A stretch of 64,000 nucleotides of DNA from Glycomyces salinus (lineage in GTDB: Bacteria > Actinomycetota > Actinomycetes > Mycobacteriales > Micromonosporaceae), in assembly GCF_016428645.1 (NCBI RefSeq), contig NZ_JAELXW010000018.1, positions 1 through 64,000 on the forward strand, read 5' to 3'. Below, piece after piece: positions 8,860-17,603 of the stretch. The translations under genes were made by a program, and so were the position numbers. Position 1 is the first letter of the stretch. The number at the start of each line of letters is the position of its first letter. The notes under the pieces were generated by a model that worked only from the letters and a program-made list of their open reading frames with translations, did not search any database and was not told the origin of the DNA.

Positions 8860-9743
8860 GCGGAATGCTGGACACTAAGCCGCAACGGCGCAAACCGGTC
8901 GGATACAAGCCCGGCGTCGGCTCCCGCGCCTCGCGTGTGGTCAACCTCGTGGGGCTGCTGGCGCTCGCGGCGGTCTTCCTGATCCCGTTCTACCTGATCG
9001 TGCGCAACGCGCTCTCCACCACCCAGGAGATCACCGCACCCGAGTGGATGTGGTTCCCCACCGACATCCAGTGGTCGAACTTCGCCGAACTGTTCAACGA
9101 CCCGATGGTGCCGATGGCGCGCAGCCTCTGGAACTCCACGGTAGTCGCCGTGCTCACCACGGTCGGCACCCTGTTCCTGTGCACTACGGCCGGATACGGG
9201 CTCGCCCGCATCCCCAACCGGTTCTCGAACCACGTGTTCTACGCGATCCTGGCCACGCTGATGATCCCCAGCGCGATCACCTTCGTGCCCAGCTTCGTGC
9301 TGGTCTCCAGCCTCGGCTGGGTCTCGGACCTGCGGGGCCTGATCATCCCGACCCTGTTCAACGGCTTCGTGTGCTTCCTTTGCCGCCAGTACTTCCTCGG
9401 CTTCCCCAGGGAGCTGGAGGAGGCCGCGCGCGTCGACGGGCTCGGGTACTGGGGCGCCTTCTGGCGGATCGTGATCCCCAACTCGAAGGGCTTCCTGGCC
9501 GCCATCGGCGTGATCACCTTCGTGACCTCCTGGAACGCATTCCTGTGGCCGCTGGTGATCGGCCGGAGCTCGGACTCGTGGACGGTGCAGGTCGCCCTGT
9601 CGACCTTCCTGACCGCGCAGACGATCAACCTGCCGCAGCTGTTCATGGCCGCCGCCGTGGCCATCCTGCCGCTGGTGTTCGTGTTCCTGTTCCTCCAGAG
9701 GTACCTCGTCCAAGGGGTCACCCAGTCCGGACTCAAGGGCTGA
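8856..9743 (+). CDS. carbohydrate ABC transporter permease (MalG type)
   Basis: 295 residues, about six membrane segments, EAA loop EAARVDGLGYWGAFWRIVIP. GTG start in a GTGA overlap with the preceding permease. The C-terminus (LQRYLVQGVTQSGLKG) is typical of MalG-type permeases. Last gene of the importer operon; a strong hairpin follows 5 nt after its stop. Confidence 0.93.
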   Translation: MSGMLDTKPQRRKPVGYKPGVGSRASRVVNLVGLLALAAVFLIPFYLIVRNALSTTQEITAPEWMWFPTDIQWSNFAELFNDPMVPMARSLWNSTVVAVLTTVGTLFLCTTAGYGLARIPNRFSNHVFYAILATLMIPSAITFVPSFVLVSSLGWVSDLRGLIIPTLFNGFVCFLCRQYFLGFPRELEEAARVDGLGYWGAFWRIVIPNSKGFLAAIGVITFVTSWNAFLWPLVIGRSSDSWTVQVALSTFLTAQTINLPQLFMAAAVAILPLVFVFLFLQRYLVQGVTQSGLKG

Positions 9744-9747
9744 GACC

Positions 9748-9783
9748 GACCGCGCCCCCGGCCCCGCGGCCGGGGGCGCGGTC
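9748..9783 (+). terminator. hairpin terminator after the ABC importer operon
   Basis: A perfect 16-bp GC stem (9748-9763 with 9768-9783) and a 4-nt loop, with no U-tract, the form common in GC-rich actinobacteria. It separates the importer operon from apt. Confidence 0.7.
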
Positions 9784-9796
9784 CGCGGCCACCGGA

Positions 9797-9802
9797 TAGG
9801 CT
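9797..9802 (+). promoter_or_regulatory. -10 box of apt (leaderless)
   Basis: TAGGCT, identical to the -10 box of the ROK gene, ends 6 nt before the GTG start of apt. No ribosome site fits in this space, so a leaderless transcript is likely. Confidence 0.5.
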
Positions 9803-9808
9803 GGCCCG

Positions 9809-10324
9809 GTGGAACTGACCGATTACGTGCCCGTCGTCCCCGACTTCCCGCAGCCGGGAGTCGGCTTCCGCGACATCACGCCCCTGCTGGCCCACCCGGA
9901 GGCGTTCCGCACCTCCATCGACCGGCTCGAGGACGCCTGCGCCGCCCACCCCTTCGACTCGATCGCGGCCTTCGACGCCCGCGGGTTCCTGTGGGCCGCG
10001 CCCCTGGCCGACCGCACCGCCAAGCCGCTCGTCCCCATCCGCAAGGCCGGCAAGCTCCCCAGGGACGCGGCCGCCGAGAGCTACCACGGGGAATACGCCG
10101 AGGTTCGGGTCGAGATCCACGCCGACGCCGTCGCGCCAGGCGACCGCGTCCTGCTGGTCGACGACGTCATCGCCACCGGCGAGTCCATGGCCGCGGGCGT
10201 GCGCCTCGTCGAGGGCCTGGGCGGGACCGTCGCCGCCTGCGTGGCGCTGCTGGAGATCGCCGCGCTCTCCGGGCGCGACCGGCTCACCGGCCACCCGGTC
10301 GTCTCCCTCCTCGGCAGGCTCTGA
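9809..10324 (+). CDS. apt: adenine phosphoribosyltransferase
   Basis: 171 residues, the usual length. Converts adenine and PRPP to AMP in purine salvage. The PRPP-binding motif is VLLVDDVIATGES, and the N-terminal DFPQPGVGFRDITPLL and the EIHADAV segment are typical of Apt. GTG start 6 nt behind a TAGGCT -10 box. It stands alone between the importer operon and the convergent aldolase gene, whose stop lies 8 nt away. Confidence 0.9.
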   Translation: MELTDYVPVVPDFPQPGVGFRDITPLLAHPEAFRTSIDRLEDACAAHPFDSIAAFDARGFLWAAPLADRTAKPLVPIRKAGKLPRDAAAESYHGEYAEVRVEIHADAVAPGDRVLLVDDVIATGESMAAGVRLVEGLGGTVAACVALLEIAALSGRDRLTGHPVVSLLGRL

Positions 10325-10332
10325 CAGGCCGG

Positions 10333-10926
10333 TCAGCCGACCAGCTTGGCGAGGTTGGCCGGGTCGGCCAGCGCCGAACCCATGCCGATCGCCGAGGCCC
10401 CCGCCTCCAGGTACCGGCCGACCTCGTCCGGGCCGACCCCGCCGGTGCCCACGAACCGCGCGTCCGGGAACGGCCCCCGCATCGCCTTGAACCAGGCCGG
10501 ACCCAGCACCGAGGCGGGGAAGACCTTCACCCAGGTGCAGCCCAGCTCGCGGGCCCGCTGGACCTCGCTGGCGGTCGCCACGCCGGGCAGGTGGGGCAGC
10601 CCGGCCTCATGGGAGGCGGCCACGACGGACGCGTCCAGGCCGGGGGCGACGGTGTAGGCCGCTCCGGCTTCGGCCGCGCGCTCGACGTGCCCGGCCGAGA
10701 CGACCGTGCCGGCCCCGACGGCCAGGCCGCGCTCGCGCCCGGCCGCGACGGCCGCGGCCAGGGCCTCCTCCTGGCCCGGCTGTCCGATCGGGACCTCCAC
10801 GAGGCCGACCCCGCCGTCCCAGACCGCCGTCGAGAGCGCCACGGTCTCCTCCGGCGGCAGGCCCCGCCAGATCGCCATCACGCGCTGGCCCTCGAAGAGC
10901 TGGTCGAAGTACTCGCCTTGGTTCAT
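10333..10926 (-). CDS. 2-keto-3-deoxy-6-phosphogluconate (or -galactonate) aldolase
   Basis: 197 residues, class I aldolase of the KDPG/KHG family. The Schiff-base Lys is in WVKVFPASV and the phosphate-binding turn in GTGGVGPDE. It splits KDPG or its galacto epimer to pyruvate and glyceraldehyde-3-phosphate. The strand LVEVPIGQP resembles the DgoA (KDPGal) subgroup more than classical Eda (EITLRT), so the stereochemistry of the substrate is open. Its ATG overlaps the stop of the KDG kinase gene, so kinase and aldolase act in sequence from one transcript. Confidence 0.85.
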   Translation of the reverse strand: MNQGEYFDQLFEGQRVMAIWRGLPPEETVALSTAVWDGGVGLVEVPIGQPGQEEALAAAVAAGRERGLAVGAGTVVSAGHVERAAEAGAAYTVAPGLDASVVAASHEAGLPHLPGVATASEVQRARELGCTWVKVFPASVLGPAWFKAMRGPFPDARFVGTGGVGPDEVGRYLEAGASAIGMGSALADPANLAKLVG

Positions 10927-11840
10927 TGTCGCGACTCCAGGATCGATGTGACGGTGGCCGGATCTGGCGGTGCGGCGAGGTCGCCGACGGTCTGGAGGGC
11001 CCCGGCGGCGAGCCGGTGGCCCAGGCGCATGGACTGCGCGTCTCCGGCGCCCTTGAGGCGCCCGTAGAGGAACCCCGCGGCGAAGGCGTCGCCGGCGCCG
11101 ACCGGCTCGACGATCTCCACCGACTCGGCGGGGGAGTAGCGGCGGTCGTCGCCGCTGAAGCAGGTGACGCCCGCGCCGCCGTCCTTGACCACGAGGGTTC
11201 CGGCGCCCGGCAGCCGCTCGCGCACGTCGTCGGGGCTCTCGGCGCCCCACAGGGTCTCGGCCTCGTCGAGGCCGACGAAGGCGATGTCGGCCCGGTCGGC
11301 CAGGTCGGCCAGGACCGGGCCGGCGGTCTCGACCGGCCACAGCGCCGGCCGGTAGTTGACGTCGAAGCTGACCTGCGCCGGAGCCAGGGCCCGGTCGACC
11401 AGGAGCTCCTCGACCAGGGCGCGGCAGGACCCGGACAGCGCCGGGGTGATGCCGGACAGGTGCAGGATGCGGGGAGGCTCGGCGCCGCGGAGGTGGCCGG
11501 GGGCCATGGTGGAGGCCGCCGAGCCGGACCGGTAGTAGTGGACGCGGGTGCCGTCGGGGCCGGGGTTCTTGAAGTAGACGCCGGTGGGCCGCTCGGGGTC
11601 GACCTGGACGCCGCCGGCGTCGACTCCGGCCGCGGCGAGGGCGTCGGTGACGCGCTCGCCGAAGGGGTCGTCGCCGACCTTGCCGCGCCAGCCGGAGCGG
11701 GCTCCCAGCAGCGCCAGGCTGATGGCGACATTGGACTCGGCCCCGGCCACGCCGATCTTGAGCTCGGGGGCGCGGCGCAGGTCGTGGTGCGGCGCCGGAG
11801 CGAGGACGACCATCGACTCTCCGAGGCAGAGGACTTCCAT
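10923..11840 (-). CDS. kdgK: 2-keto-3-deoxygluconate kinase (PfkB family)
   Basis: 305 residues. PfkB-family kinase with the N-terminal GAESNVAISLALLG motif, substrate loop and C-terminal signature VGAGDAFAAGF. With the aldolase encoded 4 nt overlapping downstream it makes a two-step KDG catabolic route, as used for pectin, alginate or other uronate breakdown. I start at the ATG that has AGGAG 6 nt upstream; a TTG two codons earlier is in frame but poorly placed. Other PfkB sugar kinases would look similar; the neighbour decides the call. Confidence 0.82.
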   Translation of the reverse strand: MEVLCLGESMVVLAPAPHHDLRRAPELKIGVAGAESNVAISLALLGARSGWRGKVGDDPFGERVTDALAAAGVDAGGVQVDPERPTGVYFKNPGPDGTRVHYYRSGSAASTMAPGHLRGAEPPRILHLSGITPALSGSCRALVEELLVDRALAPAQVSFDVNYRPALWPVETAGPVLADLADRADIAFVGLDEAETLWGAESPDDVRERLPGAGTLVVKDGGAGVTCFSGDDRRYSPAESVEIVEPVGAGDAFAAGFLYGRLKGAGDAQSMRLGHRLAAGALQTVGDLAAPPDPATVTSILESRQ

Positions 11841-11857
11841 CGGCAACTCCTAGAGCG

Positions 11858-11897
11858 TAGGCTGCCCACAGCCTACCGGTCCGCTGACAAGCGCTTG
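11858..11897 (-). promoter_or_regulatory. operator region upstream of kdgK
   Basis: Two inverted repeats: TAGGCTG and CAGCCTA separated by 4 nt (11858-11875), which on the minus strand overlaps a TAGGCT -10-like box, and CAAGCGCTTG, a perfect 10-bp palindrome (11888-11897) inside the near-symmetrical TGACAAGCGCTTGCCA. The latter has the central CG and TG/CA ends of LacI-family operators. Confidence 0.55.
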
Positions 11898-11961
11898 CCA
11901 CCGTGTGGACCGGTGCGGACGCGCTAAGGTGGAGGCGACCCGAGGGCCGAGGGTGTGAGCG

Positions 11962-12387
11962 ATGACCGGTACCCAGTTGACGAAGCTCTTCGCCTGGGCC
12001 ATTGGGGTGCTGATCCTGCTGTGGCTCCTGGCGGAGTGCCTCGGCGGCGCGAACCCGACCGGTCCGGCGCCCGAGGAGATCGAGCAGGAGAACCAGCAGC
12101 TGGTGGACGACTGCCGCCGCACCTGGGAGGCTCTGGAGCTGCTCGGCACCGCCGACCACGAGAACCTCGGCCGGGTCGTCGACGAGATCGAGATCCTGGC
12201 CGCCGAGATCGCCGACCCGGAGCTGGGGGCGATGGCGGCCGACTTCGGGGTGCGCGCCGAGGAGATGGTCGACTCGGTCGAGCCCGGCGACCGGGAGGCG
12301 TTCGAGGAGAACTACCGGCTCTTCCGCTCCCTTACCGAGGTGGATCTGTCCATGCGCTGCGCCGGGGCGGCGGGGGCCGGGATGTGA
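11962..12387 (+). CDS. small membrane-anchored protein of unknown function
   Basis: 141 residues; I do not recognise a family. One N-terminal hydrophobic segment (about residues 8-25, KLFAWAIGVLILLWLLA) followed by an acidic, helical domain rich in Glu and Asp. A Cys follows the hydrophobic segment, but Glu precedes it, so it is not a normal lipobox. The helical part probably faces outside. It is divergent from kdgK and has its own start about 75 bp upstream of the GH43 promoter; nothing ties it to a pathway. Confidence 0.6.
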   Translation: MTGTQLTKLFAWAIGVLILLWLLAECLGGANPTGPAPEEIEQENQQLVDDCRRTWEALELLGTADHENLGRVVDEIEILAAEIADPELGAMAADFGVRAEEMVDSVEPGDREAFEENYRLFRSLTEVDLSMRCAGAAGAGM

Positions 12388-12391
12388 CGCA

Positions 12392-12420
12392 TTGACAATC
12401 GTGGAGTCCGTGGCTAATCT
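12392..12420 (+). promoter_or_regulatory. sigma-70-type promoter of the arabinanase gene
   Basis: Consensus TTGACA, an exact 17-nt spacer and TAATCT; transcription should begin near 12427. This is among the best promoter matches in the window. Confidence 0.7.
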
Positions 12421-12437
12421 CTACTGGTCCCACGTAC

Positions 12438-12449
12438 TTTATCGATCAA
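12438..12449 (+). promoter_or_regulatory. candidate operator of the arabinanase gene
   Basis: TTTATCGATCAA lies just downstream of the predicted transcription start and matches 10 of 12 positions of TTTATCGGTAAA in front of the GH51 arabinofuranosidase gene near the right end of the window. Both have a central CG, as in LacI-family operators. Confidence 0.5.
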
Positions 12450-12464
12450 CCAAGAGGTGTGACA

Positions 12465-13988
12465 GTGAAGCCCCTTGACGAGCGCGGCGCCCCCACCGCG
12501 CGGACCCCTCGCCGCCCCTGGCTCGGCGCGGCCCTGATCCTCGCTCTCGTCGCCGCCCTCCTCGGCGTCGCCCCGGCAGCTGGCGCCGGGGAGCGGCACG
12601 ACTGCGAACCCGCGGCCCCCGACGGGCCCATGCTCGGCGAACTGGGCTCCCACGACCCGGCCCTGGTGGTCGGGTGCGACGGCGAACCCTGGTACGTCCT
12701 GGCCACCGGCTGGGAGGGCTACGCCGGCGGCGCCGTCCCGATCCGGCAGTCGCTCGACGAGGGCCGCTCCTGGCGCACAGTCGGATCGGTCTTCGACGGC
12801 ATACCCGACTGGGTCTCCGAGGAGATCCCCGGCGTGTCGAACCTGTGGGCGCCGGCCGTCCACTTCGACAAGCGCTCGAAGACCTACTACGTCTACTACT
12901 CGGCCTCGACCTTCGGCTCCCAGCGGTCCCTGATCGGCCTGGCCACCAACACCACCCTCGACCCGTCCGACCCCGACTACGAATGGGTCGACCACGGCAA
13001 GGTCTTCGAATCCCACGAGGGCGACCCCTACAACGCCATCGACGCCGAGATCACCGTCGCCCACCGCGGCAAGCACTACATGACCTTCGGCTCCTGGTGG
13101 TCGGGCATCCACATCGTCGAACTCGACTGGCCCTCGGGCAAGGTCGCCGAAGGCGCCGAACCGATCCAGCTGGCCGCCGACCCCGAGGAGGGCCCCGAGG
13201 GCGCCTCGATGATCAGGCACGGCAGGCACTACTACCTGTTCATCTCGACCGGCGTCTGCTGCGCCGGAGCCGACTCGACCTACGCGATCGCCGTGGGCCG
13301 CTCGACCTCCCCGACCGGGCCGTTCCGGGACGCCGACGGAGTCGACCTGCGTGACGGCGGCGGCACCGTCGTCCTCCGAGAGCACGGCACCAACGTCGCC
13401 ACCGGCGGGCAGAGCTTCGACCGCCGCCTGATCGCCTACCACTCCTACGACCAGGCCGGCGGCTTCGCCATGGGCGTCGAACGCCTGGAATGGAAGCGCG
13501 GCTGGCCGGTCCTGTCCGGCCCGGCCGGGGGCGGCGAGCCGAGTCCGGCGGTCGACCCCGACGCCTGGTACGAGATCACCAGCGCGCACTCCGGACTCGC
13601 CCTGGGCATCGAGGGCGCCTCGACCGAGGGCGGCGCGCCCCTGGTCCAGCAGACCCCCACCGGCGAGACCCACCAGCAGTGGCGATTCGTCTACTCCGAC
13701 AACGGCTTCTACCGCCTCCAGAACCGCGCCTCGGGCATGGCGCTCGACATCTGGGAGTGGAACGACCAGCCCGGAGCGACCATCGCCCAGTGGGAGGACC
13801 TCAACGGCGTCAACCAGCAGTGGCAGGTAGGCCAGACCGGCGGCGCCGTCACCCTCCTCAACCGCTTCTCGGCGCTGTCGATGACGGTCTGGGAGGACTC
13901 CACCGAGCCCGGCTCGCGCATCAGCCAGGACGCACCGAGCGACTCGGCCTCGCAGCAGTGGCTCCTCGACGAGGTCGAGGGCCCCTAG
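12465..13988 (+). CDS. secreted GH43 arabinan endo-hydrolase with ricin-type lectin domain
   Basis: 507 residues. Sec signal peptide (about 1-41: RR, hydrophobic core, PAAGA). A five-bladed GH43 domain follows; the three catalytic acids are visible as Asp64 (SHDPAL), Asp193 (NAIDAEI) and Glu245 (PEGASMI), a spacing like endo-1,5-alpha-L-arabinanases. The C-terminus (about 365-505) is a ricin B-type trefoil with three QQW repeats, probably binding the polysaccharide. I prefer the GTG with AGAGG 7 nt upstream over a GTG two codons earlier. The stop codon TAG belongs to the CTAG end of an inserted MITE, so the gene keeps its full length. Confidence 0.87.
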   Translation: MKPLDERGAPTARTPRRPWLGAALILALVAALLGVAPAAGAGERHDCEPAAPDGPMLGELGSHDPALVVGCDGEPWYVLATGWEGYAGGAVPIRQSLDEGRSWRTVGSVFDGIPDWVSEEIPGVSNLWAPAVHFDKRSKTYYVYYSASTFGSQRSLIGLATNTTLDPSDPDYEWVDHGKVFESHEGDPYNAIDAEITVAHRGKHYMTFGSWWSGIHIVELDWPSGKVAEGAEPIQLAADPEEGPEGASMIRHGRHYYLFISTGVCCAGADSTYAIAVGRSTSPTGPFRDADGVDLRDGGGTVVLREHGTNVATGGQSFDRRLIAYHSYDQAGGFAMGVERLEWKRGWPVLSGPAGGGEPSPAVDPDAWYEITSAHSGLALGIEGASTEGGAPLVQQTPTGETHQQWRFVYSDNGFYRLQNRASGMALDIWEWNDQPGATIAQWEDLNGVNQQWQVGQTGGAVTLLNRFSALSMTVWEDSTEPGSRISQDAPSDSASQQWLLDEVEGP

Positions 13989-14151
13989 GCGGTGTTTAAG
14001 GACCCCTGACGGCCGCTATCCGGCCGATTCGCCCGCTCGCTGCGTTGTCGGCCTTGCAGATCCAACCCCGGGATCTGGAAGGCCTTCCGCCTTGCGAGCG
14101 AACAAATCGACTCGGATACCGATTCGCCAGTGGTCCTTAAACACCGCCTAG
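13985..14151. mobile_element. MITE with long terminal inverted repeats at the arabinanase stop codon
   Basis: 167 bp bounded by perfect inverted repeats: CTAG plus 16 bp beginning GCGGTGTTTAAGG at the left (13985-14004) and its complement at the right (14132-14151). The CTAG at each end could be a 4-bp target duplication; TA is an alternative reading. The interior folds further, for example CAGATCC with GGATCTG and GGCCTT with AAGGCC around position 14065. It encodes no transposase, so it must be moved by an IS elsewhere, plausibly of an IS5- or IS630-like group given the target. No second copy was noticed in this window. Confidence 0.75.
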
Positions 14152-14163
14152 CCTCCCCGAAGA

Positions 14164-14213
14164 CCGAACGGGACGGCGACCGTTTCCTATATGAAATGCG
14201 CCGTCCCGTTCGG
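14164..14213 (+). terminator. hairpin, probably the original arabinanase terminator
   Basis: A perfect 15-bp stem, 14164-14178 with 14199-14213, and a 20-nt loop that itself holds TTTC and GAAA. Without the MITE it would lie 12 nt behind the arabinanase stop codon, so it is likely that gene's terminator. The rest of the interval up to the helicase start shows no gene. Confidence 0.6.
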
Positions 14214-14383
14214 CGTTGAACACCCATAAAACGCCCAAAACCACCGCGCGCGTTTGGGATCGTGATCCAACCTGTGGCAAAATGGCTCGTCTGCTCTGCG
14301 AATGTAGGGTCCCGCAGGCACCCTCGGCGAAGCTTGCGAGCCGCAAATTGGCAGAGACGTCACCAGAACCCGTAGGAGCCTTG

Positions 14384-16284
<1,901 letters not shown>

Positions 16285-16285
<1 letters not shown>

Positions 16286-16860
16286 TGAGCGACCCGTACG
16301 GCCGGACCTGGTGGGGACGCAAATGGTGGCGCGCCTTGGAGACCATCGGCCTGAACTACCCCGACCAGCGCATCGTCAAGGGCCGGTCCCTGGCCGGACA
16401 GGGCGCCGTCTCCGAGCTGGCCATCGACCCCGGCACGGTGTCCGGACGCGTCGCCGACGCGACCGGCACCTTCGAGTCGGCCATCCACATCCCCGTCTAC
16501 GACGGCCCCACCTGGAACCGCGGCATGACCGCCCTGTCGCTCTCGCCCGCGTGCGTGGCCGGGCTCCTGGCCGGACGCCTGCCCAAACGCATCGACGACG
16601 TCCTGGCCGAGGCCGGGATGCGCCTGCTGCCGAAGAAGTACGTCGCCGAGCCCTACAACCGGATCGAGACCTCCTGCGACTGCGCCGACTCCCGCGACGT
16701 CTGCGCCCACATCATGGCCGTCGCGCTCGTCAGCGCCGCCAGGATGGACGACGACCCGTGGCTGGTCCTGCTCCTGCGCGGCGGCCCCACCCGCGACCTG
16801 GCCGGACGCCTCCGCGCGGCCCGAGTCGCCAGCATGGACGCCGCCCAGCCGGTCGCCTAG
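16285..16860 (+). CDS. SWIM zinc finger protein
   Basis: 191 residues. The SWIM motif CxCx6CxH is seen as CDCADSRDVCAH (about residues 132-143), expected to bind zinc and DNA or protein. The N-terminal part (TWWGRKWWRALE) is typical of the SWIM proteins that accompany SNF2 helicases in actinobacteria. The ATG overlaps the helicase TGA (TGATG), so the two are coupled. Its stop overlaps the stop of the convergent HAD phosphatase gene. Confidence 0.85.
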
Positions 16861-17507
16861 AGCACCACCCGCAGCTCCGCGCCGTCCGCGACCACGGCCG
16901 CCCCCGAAAGATCGGCCACGCGCGGCAGCCCCGCGGCGGCCCCGCCCTCGTAGGCGCCGACCACGACCGTCGCCGCACCGGCGGCCCGCCCGGCCAGCAG
17001 GCCCGCCTCGGCGTCCTCGAACACGACCGCCTCGCCCGCGCCGGCCCCGAGCGCCTTCGCGGCCATCCGGTACCCCTGCGGGTCCGGCTTCCCCGCGCTC
17101 ACGTCGTCGGCCCCGACCAGCACCGCCGGCACCGGCAGACCGGCCGCGACCAGCCGCCGCCGCGCCAGCTCCCGCGGCGCCGAGGTGACCACGGCCCACC
17201 GGCCCGGCTCCAGCGACGCCAGCAGTCGCCCCGCACCGGGAACCTCCCTGATGCCCTCGGTCCGGTCCATCTCCTCATCCTCGATCCGCGCCGTCTCGGC
17301 GGCCGGATCCATGCCCGGGGTCGCGAACTGCTCGATCACCTCGACCGTCGGCCGCCCGCTCGAGACGGCCAGGATCGCCTCGGCGTCCAGGCCGTGCCGG
17401 GCCGCGAACCGCCTCCAGCAGTCCTCGACGACCTCCGCCGAGTCCACCAGCGTCCCGTCCATGTCGAACAGCAGCACCCGCGCGCGCAGCTCGGTCGGAG
17501 TGTCCAT
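16857..17507 (-). CDS. HAD-family sugar phosphatase
   Basis: 216 residues. HAD motif I is LFDMDGTLVD with the nucleophilic Asp, motif II is TSAPREL and the later Lys and Asp pair are in GKPDPQGY and VFEDAEAG. This pattern is that of small sugar-phosphate phosphatases or beta-phosphoglucomutase-like enzymes; the exact substrate cannot be told. The ATG has GGGAGAGG close upstream. Confidence 0.85.
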   Translation of the reverse strand: MDTPTELRARVLLFDMDGTLVDSAEVVEDCWRRFAARHGLDAEAILAVSSGRPTVEVIEQFATPGMDPAAETARIEDEEMDRTEGIREVPGAGRLLASLEPGRWAVVTSAPRELARRRLVAAGLPVPAVLVGADDVSAGKPDPQGYRMAAKALGAGAGEAVVFEDAEAGLLAGRAAGAATVVVGAYEGGAAAGLPRVADLSGAAVVADGAELRVVL

Positions 17508-17591
17508 GCGCCTCTCCCATCGTGATCGACCCGCAACGGTACCAATCCCACGTGAACTCCGAATACGGTTGTGCGCCGGCCCGACCTCGCT

Positions 17592-17597
17592 TAGCGT
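17592..17597 (+). promoter_or_regulatory. -10 box of the acetyltransferase gene (leaderless)
   Basis: TAGCGT ends 6 nt before the ATG with no ribosome site between, as in other leaderless genes of this window. Confidence 0.45.
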
Positions 17598-17603
17598 CGG
17601 GGC

